Shown here: one piece after another, positions 1 through 10,777 of the stretch
How positions within the stretch are numbered: position 1 is the stretch's first letter
Layout: each line of letters starts with the position of its first letter
Source: Pseudopithomyces maydicus
Taxonomy: Eukaryota; Ascomycota; Dothideomycetes; Pleosporales; Didymosphaeriaceae
Assembly (NCBI GenBank): GCA_026873275.1
Contig: JANTUC010000012.1
Coordinates: forward strand, 1,136,001 to 1,200,000
Length of the DNA stretch: 64,000 nt
Direction: 5' to 3'
The notes under the pieces: generated by a model
What the model saw: only the letters and a program-made list of their open reading frames with translations
Told to the model about the DNA's origin: nothing
Databases searched by the model: none
Program-made: the position numbers and the translations under genes

Positions 1-1607
1 GCGGTAGAAGCCCCCTTCCCAGCCGGTGATCTCGTCGATCCAGGGGTTCTTCCTGCCCTGGGCGGCTTCGAGGGCGGCCTTGGTGGCGAGGATGATGCGG
101 TCCTGTGCGCGGACGCTGTTGGGGCCGAGTTCGGTGCTCTCGTAGACGGTTGGGTCGTCGGAGGCGAGGACGAGCTTGGAGGAGGTGTGGCGGGCGAAGA
201 GGTTGTTTTCGTCGAGACTTCGCTGGAGTTTGGATTTGGAGTGCGCGTTTTCGATGCGGTCGATGTAGAGGTCGCGGGCGGCGTCCATGTAGCGGTCTAG
301 CGGGATGTAGTCCTCCTTGTACTGGAACTCGTACGGGTGCTTGTCGCCGCGGCGCACATGGATGCCGATGCTAATGCCGCCGTCTTTGGCAATGGGGCCG
401 TAGAGGTTGTGAGCATGGTCGAGAACGTATGTTGCGTCGTCGGCGCGGAGGCGGTAAAGAGCTTCGTAACCAGTGCGCAAGAGACCGAAAATCTTGTGCT
501 GTCGCTGCACATTCATCTTTGTAGGGTCCTCCCATTCTTCATTGAAGGCGTGCCCGAAAGAGGAAGTTACTGTAGCACCTGATACGACGAGATGGCGAGC
601 GGTGTGCGGGCAGGGCGTCATGTGCGAGGGAGGAGGCGGACGGCACCCTGCGGAGGGGGTGGAAGGAAGAAGGTTGAGTATTTACCGTATGGCCTATTCA
701 AAGTCAGCGATCAACGAACTGGAGAGAAAAAGCGGAGAGGCATACCATCGCGTGTCATCGATGAAGAAAGTGCGGTTCTCAGCTTTGGCCAGACCGTACG
801 ACATCCACAGGCGCATCAACGTGTTACCGAAGCCTGCGTCGCTCGTCTCCATGACATAGGTCAGTGTTTTATCGCACACCTTCTGTCCATCAGTAGATTC
901 CTTGGCCGCAATAGCTTCATCGTCCACGAATCCCTTTGGCCTATCCCCTGTCACTGTCGAATGCGGTAGCAGCGCCTGTGCCTCTGCATCACCAATATCT
1001 ATGTAGTACTGATCTTTCTGATAATATCCAAGCATCCTCCTAGCAATTCCGCTGTTGGCTTGCGCATCCTCACGCAGCTGTTTCGACATCTCCATGGACT
1101 GGGTGCAGATATCGCGGTAGTGTTGGGGTTTGAGCAGGAACTCGTATTTCGATGGAATTGACACCGTCCACCTGGATTTGCCTTTCGTATCTTGCACTAT
1201 CACAGCCGTTGGCTCCTGTGGTAAAAGGTTTCCCCCACCATCTCCCACTCTGCAGGGTCTTGGGGATATTCCGACATTTCCTGGTGGGTCGAGTATATCT
1301 GACGTATGATGAGCCATACTAGGAAAGCCACACCACAGCAGCTAATGAGTAATCTCTTCACCAATCTTGTGTGGGTTGTCGTAGGTTGCTTCTTTCCATG
1401 CCTCGGAACCAGTGACGGCAGACTGGGACTCAAGGGTGGACTGGGGCTCAGGAAGCCTCTCCTGCTCGCAACATTTGGGCTGAGCAGCGTCGCCGACGTA
1501 ATGGACGGGCTAAGCTGTGAATATGATGCCGTGGATCCGACTGTGAGGTTATTTGGATTCCTTCTCGCGTGCATCTTCTTGAACTTCTGCGTCGCCTGAT
1601 TGAGCAT
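1..1607 (-). CDS. Fungal type II membrane glycosyltransferase-like protein (fucosyltransferase-like motif), 3' end outside window, apparent frameshift
   Basis: The gene reads from an ATG at 1607 toward base 1 and runs off the window, so its C-terminus is missing. A short basic N-terminus is followed by one hydrophobic segment (LLISCCGVAFLVWLII), as in Golgi type II enzymes. After the 694-745 intron (52 nt, branch GCTGAC) the frame continues W-PYGKYSTFF and carries GIHVRRGDKHP, which resembles the HxRRxDK nucleotide-sugar motif of alpha-1,6- and O-fucosyltransferase-type enzymes. The conserved-looking block DAGFGNTLMRLWMSYGLA sits just before the intron. The reading frame changes at a run of five C (1232-1236): reading through would need one more base to join EWEMVG to GNLLPQEP. 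An intron from GTATGG (about 1303-1320) to CCACAG (about 1222) could also join the frames but would remove the membrane segment. Role inferred: protein or glycan glycosylation in the secretory pathway; donor and acceptor unknown. Confidence 0.6.
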
Positions 1608-3525
1608 CCTCGAGACGCAGCGTGAGCGCCACCCACGACTTGCTGGAATATGAGGTGAAGTTGATGGACCTGGGCTTGACGACGCGGGTCCGTTGGCGTC
1701 CCGATGACGAGATGGTGCAGGAAATAATGGGACGCTACCTGTCCCTGCAGGTTCGTGTACCGCTTCCCTGGCTCCCTTGGGTGTTTGGGAGCAGAAGAAG
1801 AAGAGGAAGAAAAAAGTTGGAAACGAGGCTCGACGTCGATGCCTCAAGGAGCGTATGGATAAAAGAAGGAGAGAGGTGTAAGGAGAGACAAGGAAAGGTG
1901 AGAAACGAAGAGGCGTCAAGACAGAAGCATGAGTGGAGAAGGGGAAGTCGCAAAAGGCGGTCGAAGTCGAACCGAGAGTTCAGTTCCCCACCTGTGCCGA
2001 AACAAAACGGCGCCAGATGTCCATCAAGGAGGAGCAAATGAGTCGACTCTGGCGTTAGGTCGTGTGGACGGAGAAAATAGACGCGCAGCGTTCCTTCCAG
2101 AGGGCGATGGTAATTTCAAAAGGACACGAGCATGAACCTGCTGAAGCCCAGGGCGTTTGGGGCACAGACGTGCACGGCGGCGGGGTCTCATGGGACCCTG
2201 GAAGAGCTTCGCAAGAGGCTCCAGCGTGGACGGGAGGCCCAATCGGTGGCCGGGCAGAGAGCGACGAGAGCGACGAGAGCGTCTCTAGGGCTGCAGAGTG
2301 GTGCGGAGCGGCGTTTCAGACGGCGTCGATCGGATCAGTCCGCCATCCTTGCTCGGATCCACCTCCCCTCCACCATCCACCCACCTTGCTTGCTTGCTTG
2401 CTTTGCTTCCCCCTCTTGCCTCCGTCATGAACGCCGGAAGCACAGTAGAGTATCGCTCCTTGTTTTCCATGCGTAACAGTCCAAGTCACACCCATCCAGC
2501 ACACCCTTCCCGTCACATGGACTCACCGCGACCTGCCCGCGCCCACCAAGCAAACGTGAAACACGATGCAGCCGCCTCGGTTGCCATTCCCTGCTTGCTG
2601 GAAGCGGTATCGCGCCGCCGTCGTGCCGCCGACGGACTCCGGCACCACCAGTGCGGGCGTTCACATGATGGCTCGCCTGTCGCAACGGTGCGCCATGGAG
2701 CGTGGCACAGCTAACCGTCCGCCTCTGCTAGAGTGCGTGCTTCGCCAGCCCGACTCGTGCGAAGCATTCCAGCGAGCCCCCCAAGTCCGTCGCAGCGCTC
2801 GGCGCTTACGTAGATGGATAGCTCGTGTACAGCACAGTATATAGATGAGACACAGATTGCGCAGCACACGTATACCTGGCTACATCGCAATGCCGTGCTC
2901 CGTCACCGCAAAACGCTGCTAACACGGATGCGGAAGCTGGGGGAGGAAAGCAGCAACGAGTCTGCATTAGGTAGTAGTAACTCAGATGGTGCTGTCGTAG
3001 ATAGATAGTACAGCTGAAGGTAAGATGAATACGAATAGCAAGGAGAACACGGGGTATCAAATCAACTGCTCCCACACCTCTTCTTCCGACCTTGCACACG
3101 ATGAAAAGCAAAAAACAACCAATCCCCTTGTCCACACCGTCACAATCCCAGCTGCGCCGTCCGCGCCCCTATGCCTAGTCAGACAGGTGGTATAGGAAAA
3201 GAAAAGGGAGCACACCGAGAGTGCGTAGGGCATGCATATAACGTGCCCTTGCCACACCCTCCCGTCTCCCTCGAGTCCGAAAAAACCGGTTCAAACGCCA
3301 TATGAGATGCCATCGTACACATCTGAACATTACTCCGCGCCGCCCTCTTTTGCTTCTTGTTGTAACTTTTATCTGCGTCTTGCGACCGTTTTCTTCTTTC
3401 GTTCGCATGCGCTGCATGCCTCTGCATTCCACAGATACGTGTCGCCGTCGTACCGTCCCAACACGAATATCAACCGATGTATCACTACTCATCCTGAGCT
3501 AACACTGCACACCGTCTTCGGCCCT
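1608..3525. other. Intergenic gap: promoter side of the glycosyltransferase gene and 3' side of the kinesin gene
   Basis: No convincing gene is seen. The stretch holds a GAGAGCGAC tandem (2257-2281) and a TTGC tetranucleotide run (2386-2404). The open frames here are arginine- or serine-rich and look like chance products of biased composition. Confidence 0.6.
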
Positions 3526-6524
3526 TCACCTGGTCTCGCTGACGAGGCTCTCATTCACAGGACGAAGGCTGCTTCTACGTGTGCCACTGCTCGCACTAAC
3601 ATTGCCTGGCAAGCTACTCCGCCGTATCCTCTCCGCTGAGTCGACTTGCTTCAAAATCATCTCATCGAGCATGCGCGTCACGTCGTCCATCCTTCGCTCC
3701 GAATTTGAGCTTAGCGAGAAAGTCCTCGGGTTCGTAGTCGCGGGTGACCCTTTCGAAAGCACGCTGCCGTTGGTGCCTTCGCTGCGTTGCTGCGACGTTC
3801 GCCTGCTTCCTGGTGAACCATCACTGCCGAGCTCTTGCGCTGCTTCGTTCTTCCTACGGGCTGATGTCAATGCTGCAATCATCCGCTCCTTGTCCTCCAG
3901 TTGTGCTCGAAGGCTGGATATCTCAGCGTCCTTCTCCGCAATTGTCGACGTCAGACCGCCATCCTCGCTACCACCACGCGAGAGCGACATTGAAACGCGC
4001 GAATGACTTGTTCGCCGAGCCTGAAGTAACCGTTTTTCCAGCGTGGCAATGTATCGATTCTTGTCAGCTAGATCGGATTGCAGTGACTGTATCTGCGCTG
4101 TCTGGCTCGCAGTGCCGTCGCCATTGTCACCGAGCGAGTCCTCATCTTCATCTCCATCCAACCCAGTGGCTGGTAATGTGGTTTGGGACCCTCGCTTCGG
4201 GACCTCCAGCGTAGCATGGCTTGCTGACGATCGAACTGACATGGGCCTGAAGTCACTGACGGTCGACCCACGCTGCAGACTCATCGACGAGAACGACCGA
4301 CTATTATTGACACCCAACGATTTTGAGCTCAAGATCAATCTGTTCAAATGTTCGATGCGCTCCTTGAGTGCCGTCCTCGCCAGCTGCATTTCAAGCATCT
4401 GCTCTTCATGGCGCTGCTTATCCTCGAGCTCTCGAGCCTTTTCCTCTTCCTCTTCCTTCTCTTGTTCCCCACCGTTTGTCGACTGAGTGGTTTCCTTTGC
4501 TTTGTTCTGCTCATCGAGCTGTTTTCTGAGCTCTTGAATTTCCACGCGATACCGATCAAGAAGAGCTCGGCTACCAGCGTCACCACCGGCACCCTGCGAT
4601 TCTTCTGCTTTCTTCGCATGGCTGACGATGTTGTTCTTTGCGCGCGACGCAAACTTCAGCGTACTCAACGTCTCACCGATGTGTGTGCTGGTAGCAGCGC
4701 TGCTTCCACTTGGGCCAGTCTGGATCGTACACAATATGCTAACGAGAGATCCTCCAGAGAGAGCAGGCTGTAGGAGGCGGGTAAGTTTGCTGTCTCGATA
4801 GGGTAAGTGCTTCTCCTTGCTCGATTTATCCTTGTCTGCAGACGCCTTCTCCTTGTCGCTGGACAATCGCGCAATGACTGTACCCAGGGTAAGCAAACTC
4901 TTGTTGATATGCGACCCTTCTGTGCGCCTCTCCTTGTTATCGGCGGCCTTTTCAGATCCAGCCAAATCGATAAGACTAAGAGTAGAAACACGAACACCAC
5001 CAGGAGTGATGGCCGTCCGCTTGGCGTCTTTGAAACTACCAGCAGCACCGCGCTCGCGACTTTCAACGACAATCTGAACGACTGCGTGACTTCGCGAACT
5101 TCGGGCATTGAACTGGGTCCCTGCTACTCGCCTAGCATTGTCTCCACGGGCGATGACTCTAAGGAGCTGGGTTGGACTCTGCACAATCTCTTCCTTCAAC
5201 GGAGTCGCGTAAACCCCACGCTTACTATCCTCTCTCAGCTTGATCTCTTCCTGGGCCCCAGGCTGGCCGTTAGCTCCTATTATGGGCCCAGCAAGGAGAT
5301 CATGAATCTTCTCATTGTAGATTTCCAAGTAACTAACCCGCAGGAGGAATTCTCGATGCGGTGTCTCACGGATGTATGAGAAGATGTCGGTAATGGCCAA
5401 TGGTATCACTCCCGGGTTCGTGGCTGTCCCTTGCATGGAGAACGTTTTACCCGTGCCGGTCATGCCGTATGCAAACACAGTACCATGGTAACCTTCCATG
5501 ACGCGGCGAACCAGTCGCTTTGCGGCTGCATCGTATACGCGAGCATTATTGTCTTGGGTGTCGAAGACGTTGTCTGCGCCACGGCCAATTAGTCAAAGGT
5601 GCAATTTCATGCATCCAGTTTGTGCAACCTACCATAGTAATAATCACCTCCTTCCCGGCCTCTGTATGCAATGAGAGCCTGCTTCCCACTTACTTCCCAC
5701 TCGCTCTCTTGCTTTGCATCTTTGGCGCTGACGTCAGGCCGTACTCGCACACTGACAATCACATTGCCTTTCCCATCTTTCGGTGGAGCATTATCCGCAG
5801 CCATCGCGCTCGTTCCGGTATGACTCCGGGCGTCGTCGTCCCCCACGTCCTCGAAAGTCGTCACGCTGGTCGCGTACGATCCTTGTGCGGAGGAATTCCT
5901 GCTCTGCGGCGGCGATGGCAAGCTCAGATGGCCTCCGTTCTCCACGGCTAGCGATTCGCCGCTGCCGTTCAGCAGGCTTGGTGGAGAAAGTGGTGATTTT
6001 GCTAACAGGCCACGGCCTCCGACGTTGGACGCGCGGGGCGTGGTTTTTCTCAGGCTCGTTTTCCTTGCCGGTGTCACCGGGGATTTGAAGCTTGGGGCGA
6101 GTCGCGACTCCACGGATTCGCCGTTCGGGGTGGAGCTGGCGGACAGTGGACTGGGCGGGTGGCTTCCTAGCCTACTCGCATGCTTCGGGGGCTGGGGGAA
6201 GGCGCCGATGCTGACCGTCTTGCGCAGGGACTTGCCGGGTGGCAGCGGACCAGCGGGCGAGTCGGTGGTGGTCAGGGTGGGCACGTTGGAGGCGGAGTTT
6301 GTGTGGGTTTTCTGCATGGGACGCTGTGGCAGGGCAGACGACGAGACGGCCCTGCTGGCGGCGGTGGTGTTGCTGGGGCGGGCGGGGAGCAGCGAGCCTG
6401 GCGACGAACGGGCGGCGGGTGTGATATTTGAAACGCGCGACTTTGCGACCGGTAGCGAGGGCAGCGGGCCCGTCGGCGGGGCAATGGAGGGCCGCGACGG
6501 GCGCGGGAGGGTGTGGCTCGTCAT
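3526..6524 (-). CDS. kipA: Kinesin-7 family motor, KipA/Kip2-like
   Basis: A plus-end-directed microtubule motor; KipA in Aspergillus and Kip2 in yeast act in microtubule plus-end regulation and polarised growth. CDS is join(3526..5573,5633..6524) on the minus strand, 979 aa; the 59-nt intron splits the codon in YYY-D-NVFD. Residues 1-250 are a Ser/Pro/Arg-rich disordered head typical of fungal Kip2 proteins. The motor begins near residue 253 (NVIVSVRVRPD), with P-loop GMTGTGKT near 334-341, switch I NARSSRSH and switch II DLAGSE, and ends with LPYRDSKLTRLLQ. Charged segments with coiled-coil character and a Ser/Arg-rich tail follow. The start chosen is the first in-frame ATG (6524); the upstream in-frame GTG at 6533 is not needed. 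Inside the motor a charged insert (SSDKEKASADKDKSSKEK) precedes the LPYRDSKLT motif. Confidence 0.9.
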
Positions 6525-8541
6525 AGCTGCCACTGTGTACTGGGTGGTGGGTTACGCAATTGCTCAACTCTGCCGTCTTGACCCTGGATGCGTAGGCCTG
6601 CCTATGGCGCATTCATATCCTGCCCTCCTCCTTTTGCTCAGCTCGGGCGACGCCAGCAGCGTTAGAGTTTGGGGGACGGGCTCCCGGGCGGCGCGTTGCG
6701 ATGGAGAGGTGTTTGGAAGACGTCGTTGGTGTCACCCAGGCGGGGAGGAAGCCGGGAGGTAAAGTTTGGGGGCGCGTCGAGGGTGGACGGGTAGCTGCAG
6801 CAACACGGTCCTGGTCCGATAGCCGCGCACTGCTACACGGGTCGCAGCAGCGTGGATGGGCGGGCAGCGGCAGCGAAAGCGAAAGAGTCGAGAAGAAGCA
6901 AGTCAGGGTCCCACCGTCATGAAGAGCAGCAGCCTCTGGGGACAGGGGAAAGGAGCCTGAGCGTGGAGCGGAGCGTGGAGCGGAGCGTTGGATGGCCCTG
7001 GAGGGTTTGTTGGAACGTGCAACGCAGGCGTGCAAGGGCAGGCGTGCGGACTCGACTCGACTGGGGGCTTGAGCCTTGAGCCTTGAGGGATCGATCAGGG
7101 CACGCAAAGTGCGGAGAGGAGAGGCAAAGGGGCCCGCATGCGCACTGAGGACTGGTGCACAGGCGTCGTTCCTTTTCTTCCACCCTCGAAAAGGGGTTCA
7201 CCAAGGCGTGGGGTTGGACATGTTCACCTCGAAGCTGGCAGCGGGACCTACCCGAACTGGAGACGACTGACTCCTGTCCTGCAGATACGCACCCAACCGT
7301 TCGTGCAGATCGGGGGACTGCAAATTCGTGCCAATCATCCGGTAGCGACCGGCTCTGACAGCAGGAAGCCCGGCAGGGCCACTCACAGGCACAAGATTTG
7401 CATTTTCCCAGCCAGTCGCGCGCTCGTGGCCATTTGTTTACAGTGCTGAGTGCATCGCCCTCTGCTGCCCTGGCCACCAACCGGGAAACCAGCGACGTTA
7501 ATTAGCAATCTGGCGGACCCTCCTCGCCCGCAGCCGCCGCTGGCACATGCAGACATACCCGCCGCTAGCCCGTCCCAGAGTTTTTTTATTGCTCTCATTA
7601 CACCACTAGGTACCTTGTGCAGCAAGCTCTTGTTTGTGCCTCGACATAAGGAGCGACAGCCTCTGTCAAGTACGCCTCCGGCGCCACCTGCCCATGCCCC
7701 ATCATGATTGGGATCCGCTTCAATCTCCGACGCACCCTGCCGTCACCGAGCCCCAGTCAGTCGCGCTATGTGCGTTTTGCCAAGTCTTCGTGATGCCTCA
7801 CGGGAACGTGAGCTGGGCACAGATACCGCCGTCACCAGCGCCACACCACGCCCTCCTGAGGTCGTCGACCATCACCTGCTGAGGGCGAGCAGCCCCAGGC
7901 GCTCACGACGCGTCGACGACGCACCGTCCGTTTGAGGCTATTCGAACCTGTCTTGGAATTGCGGAGTGTGTGGTTAATTATAGATTGATCGAGTGCCGGG
8001 GGCCATGGCCATATCAAACTGCGGTATTCAAACACCTATCGAGCGGCCAATGCGCAACCAGGCCCTCCTCCACCAACTGCTCCACCAGGCGTCCACCAGG
8101 CGGATGTCGGTTCAAGACATGTCCCGATGTCGAGCACGACTAAGCCCATTGCTGGATGGTAGTCGCACATGTGCTCCTTCACAGTTGCCGTACTTTTGAC
8201 TAGTCGCTAGTTTACCAAGGCTAGCCTAAGTCATGGCACCCACAGCATCCCGAGGTCATCGTGTATTGCCATGGACCTTCTCCCATTCGCTCTCTCCCAT
8301 TGCCATGTTCAGTGATGCACATGATGTTGTTCCCACGCGCCACAACCCGTCCCGTCGGCACACCCTCCGACATGCAATCCCAAACAATGCGGTTCTAGAT
8401 GATGCATGCAAAGTCGAATCCACGACCACTGCGTCGTGAGCGTGACCGGCGCCCCCGTCAGTAGAGGGGGCTAGCTTAAGATATCCCATCGATACAACTC
8501 TCAATGTCATACAGTGTAGCATAGACCCTGCGACAAATCTC
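6525..8541. other. Intergenic gap with short tandem repeats
   Basis: This is 2 kb between the kinesin start and the 3' end of the next minus-strand gene. It holds a 12-nt tandem GAGCGTGGAGCG (6959-6988, about 2.4 copies) and a 7-nt tandem CTTGAGC (7068-7087, about 2.9 copies). Open frames are Arg/Pro/Ser-rich and unsupported. Kinesin promoter and leader are expected in 6525-7100. Confidence 0.6.
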
Positions 8542-10517
8542 CTAGAGAGTCCCCCAGTCAAATGCTCTAACACCCAGCCACGATACAGTCAAATATTGGC
8601 AGCCCCAAAGACCAAGGTCAATAGCTAACTCTAGCATGCTGCAAAGTGCCAAGCGTGACATGAGAGCACCAGTATGTTTCCAGTCGAGCTGGCTCGGGAT
8701 GCTGAAAACATCATAGACTCCCCGAGAGGTACAAGACCCCTGTTGACCAGCAAGGTAGTGTGAAGCGACCAGTCTTAGGGTAACGAGTTTGAGCGGCAAG
8801 GAAACAATGCCGACGATCTGGGACTTGCAAATAGCCCCAAGCATCGACGATGGCTCTGACGAAAGCTGTGTAACTCGGTGGTACGGCATCGTGCCTGGGA
8901 ATCGCATCGAACTCGGTGACGCGATATCCCGTTGAATTGGGGTAGGTGGCCCAGATCCGGCTACTTCTGTATGGGATGAGAGCACATGGGGCGGAAGGCG
9001 AACTTCCATCTCTACTAGGTTCCCACGAGTGGTTATGCGTATCCTCGGATCTCCATCATTGTGGCTAGCTTGTGAGGTTGTGGGGGACAAAGGTGGCGAG
9101 CCGAATGGTGAAAAAGGCCGCACCTCACTCACAGAGCTAATAGGGACTGTGACTGTCTCCGTGGCTTCGGTGCCTGGCATCGCTGGCGCGTCAATACTAA
9201 GTCTGTTGATGTTCTGTATTTGGTTTCCGTTGACCGCAACACCGTCGCCACTCGAAAGGTTATCGACGCGGACAGCCATGGAACCTGACTGCGGTGATGT
9301 GGAAATATCACTGTCACTCCAGCCGATGAATCCAAACAACGCAGCGATGCCGTTTTGAACGAATTTCGGGGACTTCTTACGAAGGCCCAGTATGGCAGTA
9401 GTCCGTTCTCTCTCCCCATGCTCTGGGCTAATTAAATCAGGGTTGGTGGGGCGGATGATTGTAGCTTCTACAGGCGCGTTGATGATTGCGTAGACCCAAC
9501 GCTCGAAGAAATGCTCCAGGCATACCAGTACGAATGGGGATGTGACAAAAGCCTTGAGAAAGTCCACAGGCGATGAAATAGCGTTGTAGTAGATAGAAAC
9601 AGGCGTTAACGGTGAATGAGCCGAGAATGGCAAGAAGGACAACAGAGGTGGCAAGAGAGGTTTCGCAGGCGCCAGTCCAACGCGCTGGAGATAGGAGTAG
9701 TACGAAAAGGGATAGAACAGTAATTCGAGCGAGACTCGGAAGCTATATCAATAAGTGCTTGAATCACAAGAAACTGGCTTAGACTCACGTTGTATTAAAG
9801 ACCGTTCTCCATCGGCGATAGTAAGATCTCAGCTTGATGGAGCCATGCCTAATGAGCAGTCGTTCAAGTGGTCTAAACAAATGTGCACCATAAACGGAGG
9901 CTTGGACAAACAGTTGGGAAAGTAAACGAGATGGAAAGCCACTGTACATCAGCGCGGGTCCAGATACACGCCTCTCAGAAGCGACGATGGCGGAGAATGA
10001 GCGATTGAATGGGTGGTGGAATGTCTGGAGACATTGTAAGCCGAATCAATTGGAATCAGTAGTGAAAGCATGACATACGAGAAGTCTTTCCCGTAACGAT
10101 CCAATCCACCAAGTACACACGTTTTCGGTTAACGTAGACGTGATGGCGAGGGTGTGGCCAACAGTGTCTTCCTCTTCGAGTTCTCGTACTCGCTCCTCGT
10201 AAGAACCAGGAAGACTGTGTGAGGGTGAATAACGTCTCTCTACCACTCCGATGGATGCTAGAACATCGTTCTGTGCCTCTCTAAGGCGTCGGCCATGTTC
10301 ATGTGCACGCTCCTGTTGTGCAGAAGCGAGTTGCGCATACTCAGAGGTCGAGGCTGTCGCCTGGACTGGCTCAAAGGCCGATCGTCCCTATGATTGATTG
10401 TTAGGCGTCGAAATTAGCTACAGACGGCTGATCGGTGTTGCCATGTGCTTTCGAAGGCCCAGCAGGACGGCTGTTGCTTACCAGAGCGATCTTGGTGAGA
10501 TATGCTTGACGGCCCAT
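8542..10517 (-). CDS. Conserved-looking fungal protein of unknown function, possibly membrane-associated
   Basis: I do not recognise this family. Four exons join in frame: join(8542..9742,9789..10024,10079..10387,10482..10517), 593 aa. The first exon is only 12 codons (MGRQAYLTKIAL) and continues GRSAFEPVQ across a 94-nt intron; the other introns are 46-54 nt with proper GT..AG. Residues 20-115 are charged and helical. A middle stretch is rich in aromatic and hydrophobic residues (FRVSLELLFYPFSYYSY, SPFVLVCLEHFFERWVYAII), then comes a Ser/Pro-rich linker with KKSPKFVQNGIAALFGFIGW. The C-terminal 100 residues are again hydrophobic (SLPLKLVTLRLVASHYL, LGLWGCQYLTVSWLGVRAF). This looks like a peripheral or integral membrane protein. 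It shares a 260-bp divergent promoter region with UTP13. Confidence 0.7.
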
Positions 10518-10777
10518 ATTCCCAGGGCTCCGCAAGCGCAAGCCGTATCATGAGGCTCAAGGGCGGGAGTAGAATAATCGGCCACAATGTTGTGGTAGAC
10601 TAGGTATCTATCTGATGGGTCCCGGTAAGGTGGTGAAGTCGCGACGCCATAGGTCCAAGTGCCTGCTTCTATCGATAAGGAGAAGCTGCGACCCCAACCA
10701 AAATTTCCAGCCCGCCAAGATTTCCATCTGGAATTCGTCCACGACGCAAAGCGATGCGCCGGTAGCCTCACGACACA
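10518..10777. promoter_or_regulatory. Divergent promoter region between the unknown gene (minus) and UTP13 (plus)
   Basis: The two translation starts lie 260 bp apart and point away from each other, so both promoters must overlap here. No clear TATA box is seen, as is usual for such housekeeping pairs. Confidence 0.6.

Noticed and set aside
6613..7107. 164-codon minus frame upstream of the kinesin gene
   Set aside because: Arg/Pro/Ser-rich with tandem-repeat sequence, no domain; likely leader or chance.
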